Shown: positions 1 to 8,467, numbered from the stretch's first letter. The stretch: 64,000 bases of DNA from Actinomadura hallensis (GCF_006716765.1 NZ_VFPO01000001.1:5890001-5954000), one strand, 5' to 3'. A program made the numbers and translations. The notes: a model not told the origin generated them from the sequence alone.

Positions 1-6
1 CTGCCT

Positions 7-1848
7 ATGTCTGCTTCTGAAGACACCCGGGAGTCCGGCGAGGAGGCGGCGACGCCCGCCGTTCCCGGCGACTCGGCGCCGCCCAGCTTCGGCGCCTCGA
101 CTCCCCCGGCCGACCCGCCGCCGGCGGACGGCGACCCCGCGGAGCCCGCCGAGGCGAAGGAGCCCGCGGCGTCGCCCGGCGCCCTCAAGCTGCCCACGTT
201 CGGCCTGCAGGCTCCCTGGTGGGCCGCGGAGTCCACCGAGACCGGCCCGCCGCCCGACGAGAAGACCGCGCCCGCGGAGCCCGCGGACGTGATCCCGGCG
301 GACGTGAAGCCCTCGATGGACACGGCCGCCGACGACACGGCCACCGAGGACACGGCCGGGGACGATCCGGGTGAGGAGGAGTCCTCGGCGGCGTCCCGGA
401 CCGCGACCCTCCCGCTCGGGACGCTCGTCGCCGGCATCGGCGTCCCCAAGGTCGACTCCCGGGGCGCGGTCCCCGCCACCCCGATCGTCAAGCGGTCCCC
501 GATGTCCGGGGACACCGACCCCGACGGCATCCCCGCCGTCCGCCCGGACGCCGAGCAGCCCACCGGGACCGCCGAACCCGCCGCCACCGACACGGGCACG
601 ACCGCCACGGACACGGCCGAAAAAGCCGGCGGTGCGGCGGACGACACGGCGGAGGCCGACACGGTCACGGACATCCCCGCCGTGACCGTCTCCAAGGACA
701 CCGGCACCCCGGACACCGGAGCCTCGACCGCCGCAACCCCGACCACCGGGGCCGCGGAGAGCGACACCGCGGTCGACATCCCGGCCGTGAAGGGCGAGGC
801 GAAGGAAGGCCCCGGCGAGACCCCGCAGGACGGGCAGGCGACCGCCTTCGAGCAGGCCAGGGCCGCCGAGGACGCCCCCGGCGACTCCGGGCCGGTCCTC
901 GTGCCGGACGCGATCCTGCCCGCCGGCGTCACGCCCCCCACCGGCAGCGGACCGTTCCCGCACACCGCGCCGGACGCCGCCGGGTCGGAGAACGCCCAGC
1001 AGACCACGGTGATCACGCCCGTCTACCACGCCGAGGGCGGCGTCCCTCTCGACGTCCCGGCGCAGCGGCCCGGGCAGGCCGACCAGGGCGCGTCCAAGAG
1101 CAGCGGGCGCACCAAGCGCAGGCTGGCGCTGGTCGGCGGCGGCGCGGCCGCCATCATCGCCGCGGGCGTCGCCCTGTTCGCCATCGGAGGCACCGGAGGC
1201 TCCGGCTCGGACGCCGGGCGGACCGGGGACGCGAAGGCCGCCGAGTCCCCGGCCGCGGCGCAGTCCACCCCGCCGCCCTCGCCGGCCGCGTCCCCCTCGG
1301 CCGCCCCCACCGCCTCCGCCGCCCCGCCGTCGAGGATCGACCACGAGCGGACCGACCGCGAGCCGCTCGCGTTCCAGGACGTGTTCCCCACCAAGACCAT
1401 CAGGCTCGGCGGGCGGACCTACACCCGGGACCGCTGGTCGCTCAACCGGGACGCGTCGTACGCGGCGCGGGGCTCCATGCTCCGGGCCCTCGAACGGGAA
1501 CGCTGCCGCAAGATCATCCGGGCGACCTTCATCGACCGGTCGAGCTCGCTGGCCGTCACCTCGGGGATCGCGGTCATGCCGACGAAGGAGGCCGCGCTCA
1601 GGGTGAGCCGCGCGGGGGACCCCAGCAGGTACGAGTGGTTCCGCGGCATGGGCGGCAAGCGCGCCCCGGACCTCGACCGCGCGGGCGGGTACGCCGCCGC
1701 GACGGTCCGCGGCCGGTACGTCGCCTACGCCTACGTCCAGTGGGCGGACGGCAGGCCCGCCCGCCCCGGCGACCCGGTGATCAAGCAGGCGGCCAAGCGC
1801 TTCCTGGACTACGACCTCCGCCCGATCGTCGACCGCGCCCGCCGCTGA
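7..1848 (+). CDS. Pro/Ala/Thr-rich single-pass membrane protein of unknown function
   Basis: I do not recognise a characterised family. The 613-residue product has a long acidic, Pro/Ala/Thr/Asp-rich and probably disordered N-terminal part (about 1-365). A basic stop (GRTKRRL) follows, then one hydrophobic segment (about 373-394), a Ser/Pro/Ala linker and a folded-looking C-terminal domain (about 450-613). The basic residues before the membrane segment predict a cytoplasmic N-terminus and an exported C-terminal domain. The C-domain carries Arg-rich and aromatic patches and only one cysteine (ERCRK). The ATG has no visible ribosome-binding site because only six bases precede it, and the frame is open to the window edge, so the real start may lie outside. 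It faces truA tail to tail. Confidence 0.75.
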   Translation: MSASEDTRESGEEAATPAVPGDSAPPSFGASTPPADPPPADGDPAEPAEAKEPAASPGALKLPTFGLQAPWWAAESTETGPPPDEKTAPAEPADVIPADVKPSMDTAADDTATEDTAGDDPGEEESSAASRTATLPLGTLVAGIGVPKVDSRGAVPATPIVKRSPMSGDTDPDGIPAVRPDAEQPTGTAEPAATDTGTTATDTAEKAGGAADDTAEADTVTDIPAVTVSKDTGTPDTGASTAATPTTGAAESDTAVDIPAVKGEAKEGPGETPQDGQATAFEQARAAEDAPGDSGPVLVPDAILPAGVTPPTGSGPFPHTAPDAAGSENAQQTTVITPVYHAEGGVPLDVPAQRPGQADQGASKSSGRTKRRLALVGGGAAAIIAAGVALFAIGGTGGSGSDAGRTGDAKAAESPAAAQSTPPPSPAASPSAAPTASAAPPSRIDHERTDREPLAFQDVFPTKTIRLGGRTYTRDRWSLNRDASYAARGSMLRALERERCRKIIRATFIDRSSSLAVTSGIAVMPTKEAALRVSRAGDPSRYEWFRGMGGKRAPDLDRAGGYAAATVRGRYVAYAYVQWADGRPARPGDPVIKQAAKRFLDYDLRPIVDRARR

Positions 1849-1970
1849 CGTCCCCGTCGGAGGCCCCGCTGCCGGGCCCGGGTAGGCGCGGCCCGGCCCG
1901 GCGCCGGACACGCCGTCGCCGCCGGCGGACCACTGCACCCGCGGCCAGGAGCGCTCCCGACGGGGCCGGA

Positions 1971-2891
1971 TCAGCCGGATCCGTGGCCCGTACCGTTGCG
2001 GACGGCCTCCTGCTGCGGCGCGACGGCGGCGGGCTCGTCCTCGGCGGCGGCCGCGGCCGCCGCCGCGTTGAGCGTGCGGACCCGCCGCGTCTCCTGCGCG
2101 CGCTTGGCCAGCCCGTCGGCGTCCGGGTAGCGGACCTCCTCCAGCGTCAGGCCGTGGGCGGGCGCCACGTTCACGGCGGAGTCGCGGACGCGGGCGGCGA
2201 GCACCTGCGCGGGCCACTCCACCTCGCGCCGCCCGTCCCCGACCATGAGCAGCGCCCCGACCAGCGCGCGGACCATCGAGTGGCAGAACGCGTCCGCCTC
2301 GACGGTCGCGAGCGCGAGGTGCCGGTCGCGGTCGTCGCGCGCCCACTCGTAGCGCAGCAGCTCGCGGATGGTCGTCGCGCCCTCCCGCTTGCGGCAGTAC
2401 GCGGCGAAGTCGTGCTCCCCCACCAGGCGCCGCGCGGCCTCGTTCATGAGGTCGAGGTTCAGGGGACGCGGATGCCACAGCACGTGGTTGCGGTGCAGCG
2501 GCTCCACGCCGACCGGGTTGTCCGACACCCGGTACACGTAGCGGCGCGACAGCGCCGAGAACCGCGCGTCGAAACCCTCCGGCGCGAGCGACACCCGCCA
2601 GACCCGCACGTCCGGCGGAAGCAGGCCCGCCAGGCGGCGCGGCAGCGTCCCGTTGAGGGCGGAGTACGCCGCGACCGGGACGACGAGATGGGCCACCTGA
2701 CCGCGGGCGTGCACGCCGGCGTCGGTGCGGCCGGCGACGGTGAGCATGGGCGGCGGATCGAGGCGCAGGGCGCGGGCCAGCGCGTCCTCGATGACGCCCT
2801 GCACGGTCCGCTGGTTCGGCTGCCGCGCCCAGCCCGCGAAGTCCGACCCGTCGTAACCGATGTCGAGCCGGAGTCGTACCAGTGCGGTCAT
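1971..2891 (-). CDS. truA: tRNA pseudouridine synthase A
   Basis: TruA converts uridines 38-40 of the tRNA anticodon stem to pseudouridine. The product opens with RLRLDIGYDGSDFAGWARQ and carries the catalytic-Asp motif AGRTDAGVHARGQVAH, then SALSRRYVYRV, all typical of the family. I chose the ATG at 2891 because family proteins begin just before the IGYDG strand. The frame stays open to 3026, but the extra 45 residues are low complexity. The C-terminus carries an unusual run of eight alanines and an acidic/Gln tail beyond the conserved core. The gene follows the rplQ terminator, so it is either read through or has its own promoter. The truA position downstream of rplQ is conserved in many bacteria. 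Confidence 0.95.
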   Translation of the reverse strand: MTALVRLRLDIGYDGSDFAGWARQPNQRTVQGVIEDALARALRLDPPPMLTVAGRTDAGVHARGQVAHLVVPVAAYSALNGTLPRRLAGLLPPDVRVWRVSLAPEGFDARFSALSRRYVYRVSDNPVGVEPLHRNHVLWHPRPLNLDLMNEAARRLVGEHDFAAYCRKREGATTIRELLRYEWARDDRDRHLALATVEADAFCHSMVRALVGALLMVGDGRREVEWPAQVLAARVRDSAVNVAPAHGLTLEEVRYPDADGLAKRAQETRRVRTLNAAAAAAAAEDEPAAVAPQQEAVRNGTGHGSG

Positions 2892-3030
2892 GTCAGCCGG
2901 ATTGTCTTTCGTCGCCACTGCCTGTCCGTTCCCCCCGTGAGCCGATGTGCCCGACGGGTGCTCCCCTGACACGCTCCCCAGCGAATCGTCGCCCCCCTGC
3001 CATGACCATGAGATCAAGTCTGGCAAAGAC

Positions 3031-3066
3031 CAGGGCCCGCCGTCCCTTCCGGAACGGCGGGCCCTG
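3031..3066 (-). terminator. Intrinsic terminator after rplQ
   Basis: A perfect 13-bp inverted repeat (3031-3043 with 3054-3066, 10-nt loop) is followed on the minus strand by a T-rich stretch (GTCTTTGCC). It lies 40 nt past the rplQ stop and ends the alpha-type operon. Confidence 0.85.
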
Positions 3067-3106
3067 ACGAATGTCGAGCAAACGCTCGGCCAGGTCAGAC
3101 CGCTGT

Positions 3107-3625
3107 TTACTCCTTCTCGCCCGCCGCAGGGTCAGCCTCGGCCTTGGCGGCGTCGTCGGCCGGGGTCTCCTCGGCCTTCGCCTCCTCGACCTTGGCGTCC
3201 TGCGCCTTGGTCTCCTCAGCCGGGGTCTCCTCGGCCTTGGGCGCGGGCGCGGGCTTGGCGGCCGGCATGGCCTCCTGCACCAGCTCGATCACGGCCATCG
3301 GGGCGTTGTCGCCCTTGCGGGGCCCGATCTTGGTGATGCGGGTGTAGCCGCCGGGACGGTTCGCGTAGCGCGGCGCGATCTCGGTGAAGAGCTCGTGCAC
3401 GACGCCCTTGTCCCGGATCACCCGGGCCACCTGGCGGCGGTTGTGCAGGTCGCCCTTGCGGGCCTTGGTGATCAGCTTCTCCGCGAGCGGCCGCACCCGC
3501 CGGGCCTTGGCCTCGGTGGTGGTGATGCGGCCGTGCTCGAACAGCGCCGTCGCCAGGTTCGCCAGCATCCGCCGCTGGTGAGCGGGGCTGCCGCCGAAGC
3601 GGGTGCCCTTGGTGGGCTTGGGCAT
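3107..3625 (-). CDS. rplQ: 50S ribosomal protein L17 with acidic Ala/Glu tail
   Basis: L17 is a large-subunit protein near the polypeptide exit tunnel. The N-terminal motif MPKPTKGTRFGGSPAHQRRM and the PLAEKLITKARKGDLHNRR stretch identify it. The conserved core ends near residue 118. A 54-residue Ala/Glu/Lys/Pro tail with repeated AEETPA units follows, giving 172 residues against about 120-130 in E. coli-type L17. The start has a good ribosome-binding site (GGAAGGAAG). It is the last ribosomal gene of the rpsM-rpsK-rpsD-rpoA-rplQ group and is followed by a strong terminator. Confidence 0.97.
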   Translation of the reverse strand: MPKPTKGTRFGGSPAHQRRMLANLATALFEHGRITTTEAKARRVRPLAEKLITKARKGDLHNRRQVARVIRDKGVVHELFTEIAPRYANRPGGYTRITKIGPRKGDNAPMAVIELVQEAMPAAKPAPAPKAEETPAEETKAQDAKVEEAKAEETPADDAAKAEADPAAGEKE

Positions 3626-3725
3626 GGTGCTTCCTTCCTGCGCCGGCCGTATCAGGTACCGGCGTCAGCCGTGTTGAACTGCACTTGCTTCGCGTGTCCA
3701 GACGCCCGCGCGCCTGTGCGGCCCG

Positions 3726-3753
3726 GACGGCCGGGGAACGCGCCCCGGCCGTC
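3726..3753 (-). other. Hairpin between rpoA and rplQ
   Basis: An 11-bp perfect inverted repeat (3726-3736 with 3743-3753, loop AACGCG) sits 9 nt past the rpoA stop. No T-tract follows on the minus strand, so it is more likely an mRNA processing or stability element than a terminator. Confidence 0.5.
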
Positions 3754-3762
3754 GCGGTCCGG

Positions 3763-4776
3763 TCAGTACTGCTCGGTTTCGGCGTAGCTCTGGTCGTCGT
3801 CGCCGTAGGTGTCCGCCGCCGCGCTCGGGTCGAACCCGGGCGGGGAGTCCTTCAGCGACAGGCCCATGTCGCTGAGCTTCTGCTTGACTTCCTCTATTGA
3901 CTTCGCACCGAAGTTGCGGATGTCGAGGAGGTCCTGCTCGCTGCGGGCCACGAGCTCGCCCACCGAGTGGATGCCCTCGCGCTTGAGGCAGTTGTAGGAG
4001 CGGACGGTGAGGTTCAGCTCCTCGATCGGCAGGGCCAGGTCCGCGGCGAGCGCGGCGTCCGTCGGGGACGGGCCCATGTCGATGCCCTCGGCCTCGACGT
4101 TGAGCTCCCGGGCCAGGCCGAACAGCTCGACGAGGGTCTTGCCCGCCGAGGCCACCGCGTCGCGCGGCAGCATGGCCGGCTTGGTCTCCACGTCCAGGAT
4201 CAGGCGGTCGAAGTCGGTGCGCTGCTCGACTCGGGTCGCCTCGACCTTGTAGGTGACCTTCAGCACGGGCGAGTAGATGGAGTCGATCGGGATCCGGCCG
4301 ATCTCCTGGCCCGGCTGCTTGTTCTGCGCGGCCGAGACGTAGCCGCGGCCGCGCTCGACCGTCAGCTCCATCTCCAGCTTGGCCTTGTTGTTCAGCGTGG
4401 CGATGTGCAGGTCCGGGTTGTGGACCTCCACGCCCGCCGGCGGCGCGATGTCGGCCGCGGTCACCTCGCCGGGGCCCTGCTTGCGCAGGTACATGACGAC
4501 GGGCTCGTCGTGCTCGGAGGAGACGACGAGCTCCTTCAGGTTCAGGATGATGTCGGTGACGTCCTCCTTCACCCCGGGCACGGTGGAGAACTCGTGGAGG
4601 ACGCCCTCGATGCGGATGCTGGTGACGGCCGCACCGGGGATCGAGGAGAGCAGCGTACGGCGCAGCGAGTTGCCGATCGTGTAGCCGAAGCCCGGCTCCA
4701 GCGGCTCGATGGTGAACCGCGACCGGTACTCGTCGACCTGCTCCTCGGTGAGAGTGGGACGCTGAGCGATGAGCAT
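3763..4776 (-). CDS. rpoA: DNA-directed RNA polymerase subunit alpha
   Basis: The alpha dimer nucleates RNA polymerase assembly, and its C-terminal domain contacts UP elements and activators. The product is 337 residues. The N-terminal domain (about 1-230) has the dimerisation motif GYTIGNSLRRTLLSSIPGAA. A linker and the alpha-CTD (about 247-310) follow, with the helix-hairpin-helix motif NFGAKSIEEVKQKL near 288-301 and the DNA-contacting Arg at about 259. The tail ends in Asp/Glu-rich sequence, as in other actinobacterial alphas. It lies between rpsD and rplQ, and a perfect 13-bp hairpin occupies the rpsD-rpoA gap. Confidence 0.98.
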   Translation of the reverse strand: MLIAQRPTLTEEQVDEYRSRFTIEPLEPGFGYTIGNSLRRTLLSSIPGAAVTSIRIEGVLHEFSTVPGVKEDVTDIILNLKELVVSSEHDEPVVMYLRKQGPGEVTAADIAPPAGVEVHNPDLHIATLNNKAKLEMELTVERGRGYVSAAQNKQPGQEIGRIPIDSIYSPVLKVTYKVEATRVEQRTDFDRLILDVETKPAMLPRDAVASAGKTLVELFGLARELNVEAEGIDMGPSPTDAALAADLALPIEELNLTVRSYNCLKREGIHSVGELVARSEQDLLDIRNFGAKSIEEVKQKLSDMGLSLKDSPPGFDPSAAADTYGDDDQSYAETEQY

Positions 4777-4838
4777 GGTGGTGCCTACTTTCCGCGGTGC
4801 CCGCTATTTGACTACCGCGTCTCTGGTTGTTCCCCGAA

Positions 4839-4878
4839 CCGCCGGGATCCCACGGAGCGCACCGCGGGATCCCGGCGG
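4839..4878 (-). other. Hairpin between rpsD and rpoA
   Basis: A perfect 13-bp inverted repeat (4839-4851 with 4866-4878, 14-nt loop) occupies the 113-nt gap between the rpsD stop and rpoA start. No T-run follows. It may set relative rpoA expression by mRNA processing or act as a feedback target; the role is inferred only from position. Confidence 0.5.
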
Positions 4879-4889
4879 ACGATGAGCCC

Positions 4890-5516
4890 TTACTTGGAGT
4901 AGAGCTCGACGATCAGCTGCTCCTGGACGGGAGCGTCGATCTGCTGCCGGGTCGGCAGCGAGTGCACGAAGATCCGCATCTTCTCGCCGTCCACCCCGAG
5001 CCACGCCGGGACGGGACGCTCGCCGACCTCGGCCTTGGCGACCTGGAACGGCGTGGTCTCCAGCGACTTCGGCTTGACGTCGACGATGTCGGCCTCCTTC
5101 ACGAGGGCCGACGGGATGTTGACCTTCTTGCCGTTGACCCGGATGTGGCCGTGGCGGATGAGCTGGCGGGCCATGTCACGGGACTTGGCGAAGCCCCCGC
5201 GGTAGACCACGTTGTCGAGCCGGCGCTCCAGCAGGGTGAGCAGGTTGTCGCCCGTCTTGCCCTGCTGGCGGTTCGCCTCGACGTAGTACTTGTGGAACTG
5301 CCGCTCCAGCACGCCGTAGATGCGCCGCGCCTTCTGCTTCTCGCGAAGCTGCAGCAGGTACTCGGTCTCCTTCGGCCGGCCGCGACCGTGCTCACCCGGA
5401 GGGTAGGGACGGATCTCGATCGGGCACTTGGGACCCTCGCACTTGCTGCCCTTGAGGAACAGCTTCATCTTCTCGCGGCGGCAGAGCTTGCAGTCCGCAC
5501 CGGTGTAACGAGCCAT
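4890..5516 (-). CDS. rpsD: 30S ribosomal protein S4, zinc-binding form
   Basis: S4 is a primary 16S rRNA binder that starts 30S assembly. The product has 208 residues. The N-terminal CxxC...C...C set (Cys9, Cys12, Cys26, Cys31) marks the zinc-containing C+ form. The S4 RNA-binding domain (about 98-160) shows LERRLDNVVYRGGFAKS and RQLIRHGHIRVNGKKV. It sits between rpsK and rpoA. Many actinobacteria also encode a zinc-free paralogue elsewhere, which cannot be judged here. Confidence 0.98.
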   Translation of the reverse strand: MARYTGADCKLCRREKMKLFLKGSKCEGPKCPIEIRPYPPGEHGRGRPKETEYLLQLREKQKARRIYGVLERQFHKYYVEANRQQGKTGDNLLTLLERRLDNVVYRGGFAKSRDMARQLIRHGHIRVNGKKVNIPSALVKEADIVDVKPKSLETTPFQVAKAEVGERPVPAWLGVDGEKMRIFVHSLPTRQQIDAPVQEQLIVELYSK

Positions 5517-5536
5517 TGTTCTGAATCTCCCCGGTC

Positions 5537-5938
5537 TCAGACGCGCCGACGCTTCGGCGGGCGGCAGCCGTTGTGCGGAACGGGCGTGACGTCCTGGATC
5601 GAGCCCACCTCGAGGCCGGTCGCCTGCAGCGACCGGATGGCGGTCTCGCGGCCCGAGCCCGGGCCCTTCACGAAGACGTCGACCTTGCGCATGCCGTGCT
5701 CCATCGCGCGCCGGGCGGCGGACTCGGCGGCCTGCTGCGCGGCGAACGGGGTGGACTTGCGCGAGCCCTTGAACCCCACGTGGCCCGAGGAGGCCCAGGA
5801 GATCACGTTGCCGTTGGGGTCGGTGATCGAAACGATCGTGTTGTTGAACGTGCTCTTGATGTGGGCGTGCCCGTGAGCGACGTTCTTCTTCTCCTTGCGG
5901 CGCACCTTCTTGGCGCCGACACGGCTCTTAGGAGGCAT
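5537..5938 (-). CDS. rpsK: 30S ribosomal protein S11
   Basis: S11 forms part of the 30S platform near the mRNA exit and contacts S7. The 133-residue product has the family motifs HIKSTFNNTIVSITDPNGN, WASSGHVGFKGSRKSTPFAA, and the C-terminal DVTPVPHNGCRPPKRRRV. A short basic N-terminus (MPPKSRVGAKKVRRKEKKN) is typical of Gram-positive S11. The gene is 20 nt upstream of rpsD and follows rpsM. Confidence 0.98.
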   Translation of the reverse strand: MPPKSRVGAKKVRRKEKKNVAHGHAHIKSTFNNTIVSITDPNGNVISWASSGHVGFKGSRKSTPFAAQQAAESAARRAMEHGMRKVDVFVKGPGSGRETAIRSLQATGLEVGSIQDVTPVPHNGCRPPKRRRV

Positions 5939-5996
5939 CTGCTCTCTCTACTCTCGAGGTCATCGATCCGGACGGGCCGGCGGGCCCGCGCGCGGA

Positions 5997-6377
5997 CTAC
6001 TTCTTGCCGACCTTCTTCTTGCCGGCCACGGTCTTCTTCTTGCCCTTGCGGGTGCGCGCGTTGGTCTGCGTGCGCTGACCGTGCACGGGAAGCCCGCGGC
6101 GGTGCCGGATGCCCTGGTAGGACCCGATCTCGATCTTGCGGCGGATGTCCGCCTGGACCTCGCGGCGAAGGTCGCCCTCGATCTTGTAGTTCGCGTCGAT
6201 CCAGTCGCGGAGCTTCACCAGCTCCTCGTCGCCCAGCTGGTGGACGCGCAGATCCGGGTTGACGCCGGTCCCTGCGAGGGTCTCCTTCGCCCTGGTCCGG
6301 CCGATGCCGAAAATGTAGGTGAGAGCGACCTCCACGCGCTTCTCGCGCGGGAGGTCGACGCCGAGTAGGCGTGCCAT
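5997..6377 (-). CDS. rpsM: 30S ribosomal protein S13
   Basis: S13 lies in the 30S head and bridges to the 50S subunit (bridge B1). The ATG at 6377 gives MARLLGVDLPREKRVEVALTY, the normal N-terminus, so I reject an upstream in-frame ATG at 6428. The purine-rich AAGGGA upstream is a plausible ribosome-binding site. The H2TH-like core and the C-terminal RGLPVHGQRTQTNARTRKG motif are present, followed by a lysine-rich tail ending in KKVGKK. It heads the rpsM-rpsK-rpsD-rpoA-rplQ run after rpmJ. Confidence 0.98.
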   Translation of the reverse strand: MARLLGVDLPREKRVEVALTYIFGIGRTRAKETLAGTGVNPDLRVHQLGDEELVKLRDWIDANYKIEGDLRREVQADIRRKIEIGSYQGIRHRRGLPVHGQRTQTNARTRKGKKKTVAGKKKVGKK

Positions 6378-6572
6378 GTGGGCAGTTTCCCTTCGTATCG
6401 CGGAGGTATGGACGCACCGCGTCCGCACACACCCTGCCCGGGTGGCGGCCCCGGCCTCCGGCGGTCCCGGGGGTGACCCCTCCGCACGACTCCGCCGTAC
6501 GCCCCCGGAGAGACGTACGGCCGGCGATGCGAAGGCTGCGATGCGCTTGTCTGTTGGTCGGACGGACTGCCG

Positions 6573-6686
6573 TCAGCCCTGGCGCTGCTTGTGACGCGGG
6601 TCAGAGCAGATGACCATGACCCGGCCGTGCCGGCGGATGACGCGGCACTTGTTGCAGATCTTCTTGACGCTCGGCTTGACCTTCAC
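6573..6686 (-). CDS. rpmJ: 50S ribosomal protein L36, zinc-binding form
   Basis: This 37-residue reading frame lies in the infA-rpsM gap. It reads MKVKPSVKKICNKCRV, then the HGRVMVICSDPRHKQRQG end, the exact L36 pattern. Cys11, Cys14, Cys27 and His32 form the zinc ribbon of the C+ type. It starts with GTG, with AGGAG six bases upstream. L36 is among the last proteins to join the 50S subunit. The infA-rpmJ-rpsM order is conserved in bacteria. Confidence 0.97.
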   Translation of the reverse strand: MKVKPSVKKICNKCRVIRRHGRVMVICSDPRHKQRQG

Positions 6687-6758
6687 TGGGTCTCCTAGAT
6701 CAGGGTCACCCCCGCGCCGCCACACGCGGGGAAGGCAACCCCAGTGGGATGGGTGGGT

Positions 6759-6980
6759 TCACTTGTACCGGTAGACGATCCGACCGCGCGTGAGGTCGTA
6801 GGGGCTCAGCTCCACAACGACGCGGTCGTCAGGCAGGATCCGGATGTAGTGCATCCGCATCTTGCCGCTGATGTGGGCGAGCACCTTGTGCCCGTTGTCG
6901 AGCTCCACCCTGAACATGGCGTTCGGCAGCGACTCGATGACGGTGCCCTCGATCTCGATGGCCCCTTCTTTCTTGGGCAT
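6759..6980 (-). CDS. infA: Translation initiation factor IF-1
   Basis: IF-1 occupies the 30S A-site during initiation and assists IF-2 and IF-3. The 73-residue product is a single OB-fold with the family motifs IEIEGTVIESLPNAMFRVEL, GKMRMHYIRILPDDRV and the C-terminal DLTRGRIVYRYK. A strong GGAGGAC ribosome-binding site precedes the ATG. It opens the infA-rpmJ-rpsM-rpsK-rpsD-rpoA-rplQ cluster and is separated from map by the accessory island at 7.2-10 kb. Its promoter should lie in the 6981-7242 intergenic region shared with a divergent gene. Confidence 0.98.
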   Translation of the reverse strand: MPKKEGAIEIEGTVIESLPNAMFRVELDNGHKVLAHISGKMRMHYIRILPDDRVVVELSPYDLTRGRIVYRYK

Positions 6981-7242
6981 GTCCTCCGCGCTTCACTGGT
7001 CGGCTCATTGGACTCGGACCGGGCTCCCGAGGGAGAATCGACCGCAACCCACCGCCACGACGCGCGAAGCGTCCGGAACAGGGAATCAGGCGGTCGCCGA
7101 CGGACCGACAAGGAAGTCTACGTCAACCGGTCGCGGAATGCGAAATCAGCGCATGATACGGGCCGGGAGACCGGTTCCCAGCCAACCATACCGCGCCCGC
7201 GCGTTGTACCTTTCAGGAGAGATACGTTCGAGGAGGATCAGC

Positions 7243-7836
7243 ATGCCGAGCTATGACTTCGCGCTGATCCTGAGCCGTCCCTTCCACGAGGACGAGCTGG
7301 ACCCGCTGTTCGACCGCACGCACGGCGCGGTCACGGTCTCGATCGCCAGCGACGCTCCAGCCCCCGCCCACCGCTCGCCGGTCGACGAGCTCCGCTCGGC
7401 CGAGCGCCGGGGCAACGCGTCCTGCTCCTGGACGGGCCCCACCCTCGCCGCGGCGATCATGGAGGTGGTCGAGCACGTCGAGGCCAGCGCGCCGGGCGTG
7501 CACGTCCTGCAGGTCGAGGCCGACCCGCTGCTGACCATCCGCGACATCGCCGAGCGCGTCGGGCGCTCCCTCGACTCCGTCCGGCACGCCATCACCGGCG
7601 CGCGCGGCGCCGCCGGGTTCCCCTCGTCGGAGATGTCGTCGGCCGGGCACCGGCTGTGGCGCTGGTCCAAGGTCGCCGCCTGGTACGGCATCGAGGACCC
7701 TCAGCTCGTCGAGGCGAAGCCGACCGTCCAGGCGATCAACGGCTGGCTCGCCCTCCGCGACGTCGTCCCCGACGTGGCGCCCGCACCCGAGGAGGTCACC
7801 TCGGCGCTGTCCCTGGTCATCCCGCACGTCGCCTGA
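7243..7836 (+). CDS. Predicted helix-turn-helix DNA-binding protein
   Basis: The 197-residue product has an N-terminal ferredoxin-like looking half (about 1-90) and then an HTH (about 98-125) with the pattern TIRDIAERVGRSLDSVRHAI. This is followed by WRWSKVAAWYGI, which resembles the recognition part of MerR/excisionase-like winged helices. The start was set by a near-perfect AGGAGG seven bases before the ATG. It is transcribed divergently from infA and does not look like part of the ribosomal cluster. Similar small HTH proteins are common and uncharacterised in actinobacteria. Target and ligand cannot be read from the sequence. Confidence 0.8.
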   Translation: MPSYDFALILSRPFHEDELDPLFDRTHGAVTVSIASDAPAPAHRSPVDELRSAERRGNASCSWTGPTLAAAIMEVVEHVEASAPGVHVLQVEADPLLTIRDIAERVGRSLDSVRHAITGARGAAGFPSSEMSSAGHRLWRWSKVAAWYGIEDPQLVEAKPTVQAINGWLALRDVVPDVAPAPEEVTSALSLVIPHVA

Positions 7837-7852
7837 GCGAAGCCCGGGACGT

Positions 7853-8467
7853 TCACCAGGCGGACCCGCACCACGTGGGGTCCGGCACGACGGAGGAGTA
7901 CCAGTCGGACGGTATGACCCGCCCGTCCGGGAGCACATGCTTCTCCGGACCGGAGGCCGGGTCGAGACCTGCCCTCCACAGCGACCGGGCGCACCTCACG
8001 TTCTCGCGCTGCACACCGGCCCGCACCTCGGTGAAGTGGAGATGCCCCTGGGCGAGCGCGAGACCCGCCGCGAACAGCTCCGCTCCGAGCCCCCCGGCCC
8101 CGGTAGGAGGGGGCCAGGTAGCCGCCCAGCTCGCAGAGGTCGGGCGACTCCGGGGTCAGCCACAAGATCCCGGCGGGCAGGCCGTTATCGGGATCGACCG
8201 CCACCATCCCCGTCGGCACGCACCGGCTCGGCAGCCCGAACCGGGCACGTCCCCTGCCCGGCGGGGCCGACAGCAGGCGGTCGCGCTCCTCCCCGGCGAC
8301 CAGGTCCTCCCGCTTCCAGCCGAGCCAGCGCTGCGCCTCCGGATCACGGCGGCGGCCGCGGCGAGCGGCAGGTCCGCCACCGTCAGGGAGCGCAACGCCA
8401 GCCCCGGCGTGGTGATCACATGGCGGCCGCCGGAGCATCTCCGGGCGAATCTCTTCGGCCTGGGCAT
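7853..8467 (-). pseudogene. GNAT N-acetyltransferase interrupted by two compensating frameshifts
   Basis: Three consecutive frames together spell a GNAT acetyltransferase. Frame 1 from the ATG at 8467 gives TTPGLALRSLTVADLPLAA. Near 8340-8360 the homology moves to a second frame (DPEAQRWLGWKREDLV ... GGYLAPSYRGRG, the acetyl-CoA binding motif). In the run of six Gs near 8085-8095 it returns to the first frame (LGAELFAAGLALAQGHLHF ... PDPTWCGSAW, stop). Total length is a multiple of three (615 nt), so the indels cancel. As read, no intact product is made. Sequencing error in GC-rich runs is a real alternative, and correcting it would restore a gene of about 204 codons. Confidence 0.7.

Noticed and set aside
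1635..2969. A 444-codon + strand frame covering truA
   Set aside because: It overlaps two real genes and reads as Arg/Pro/Gly-rich nonsense opposite truA.
6981..7242. Clear infA promoter
   Set aside because: TAGACT and TATCAT boxes exist, but none has a credible -35 at 16-19 bp, so no call was made.
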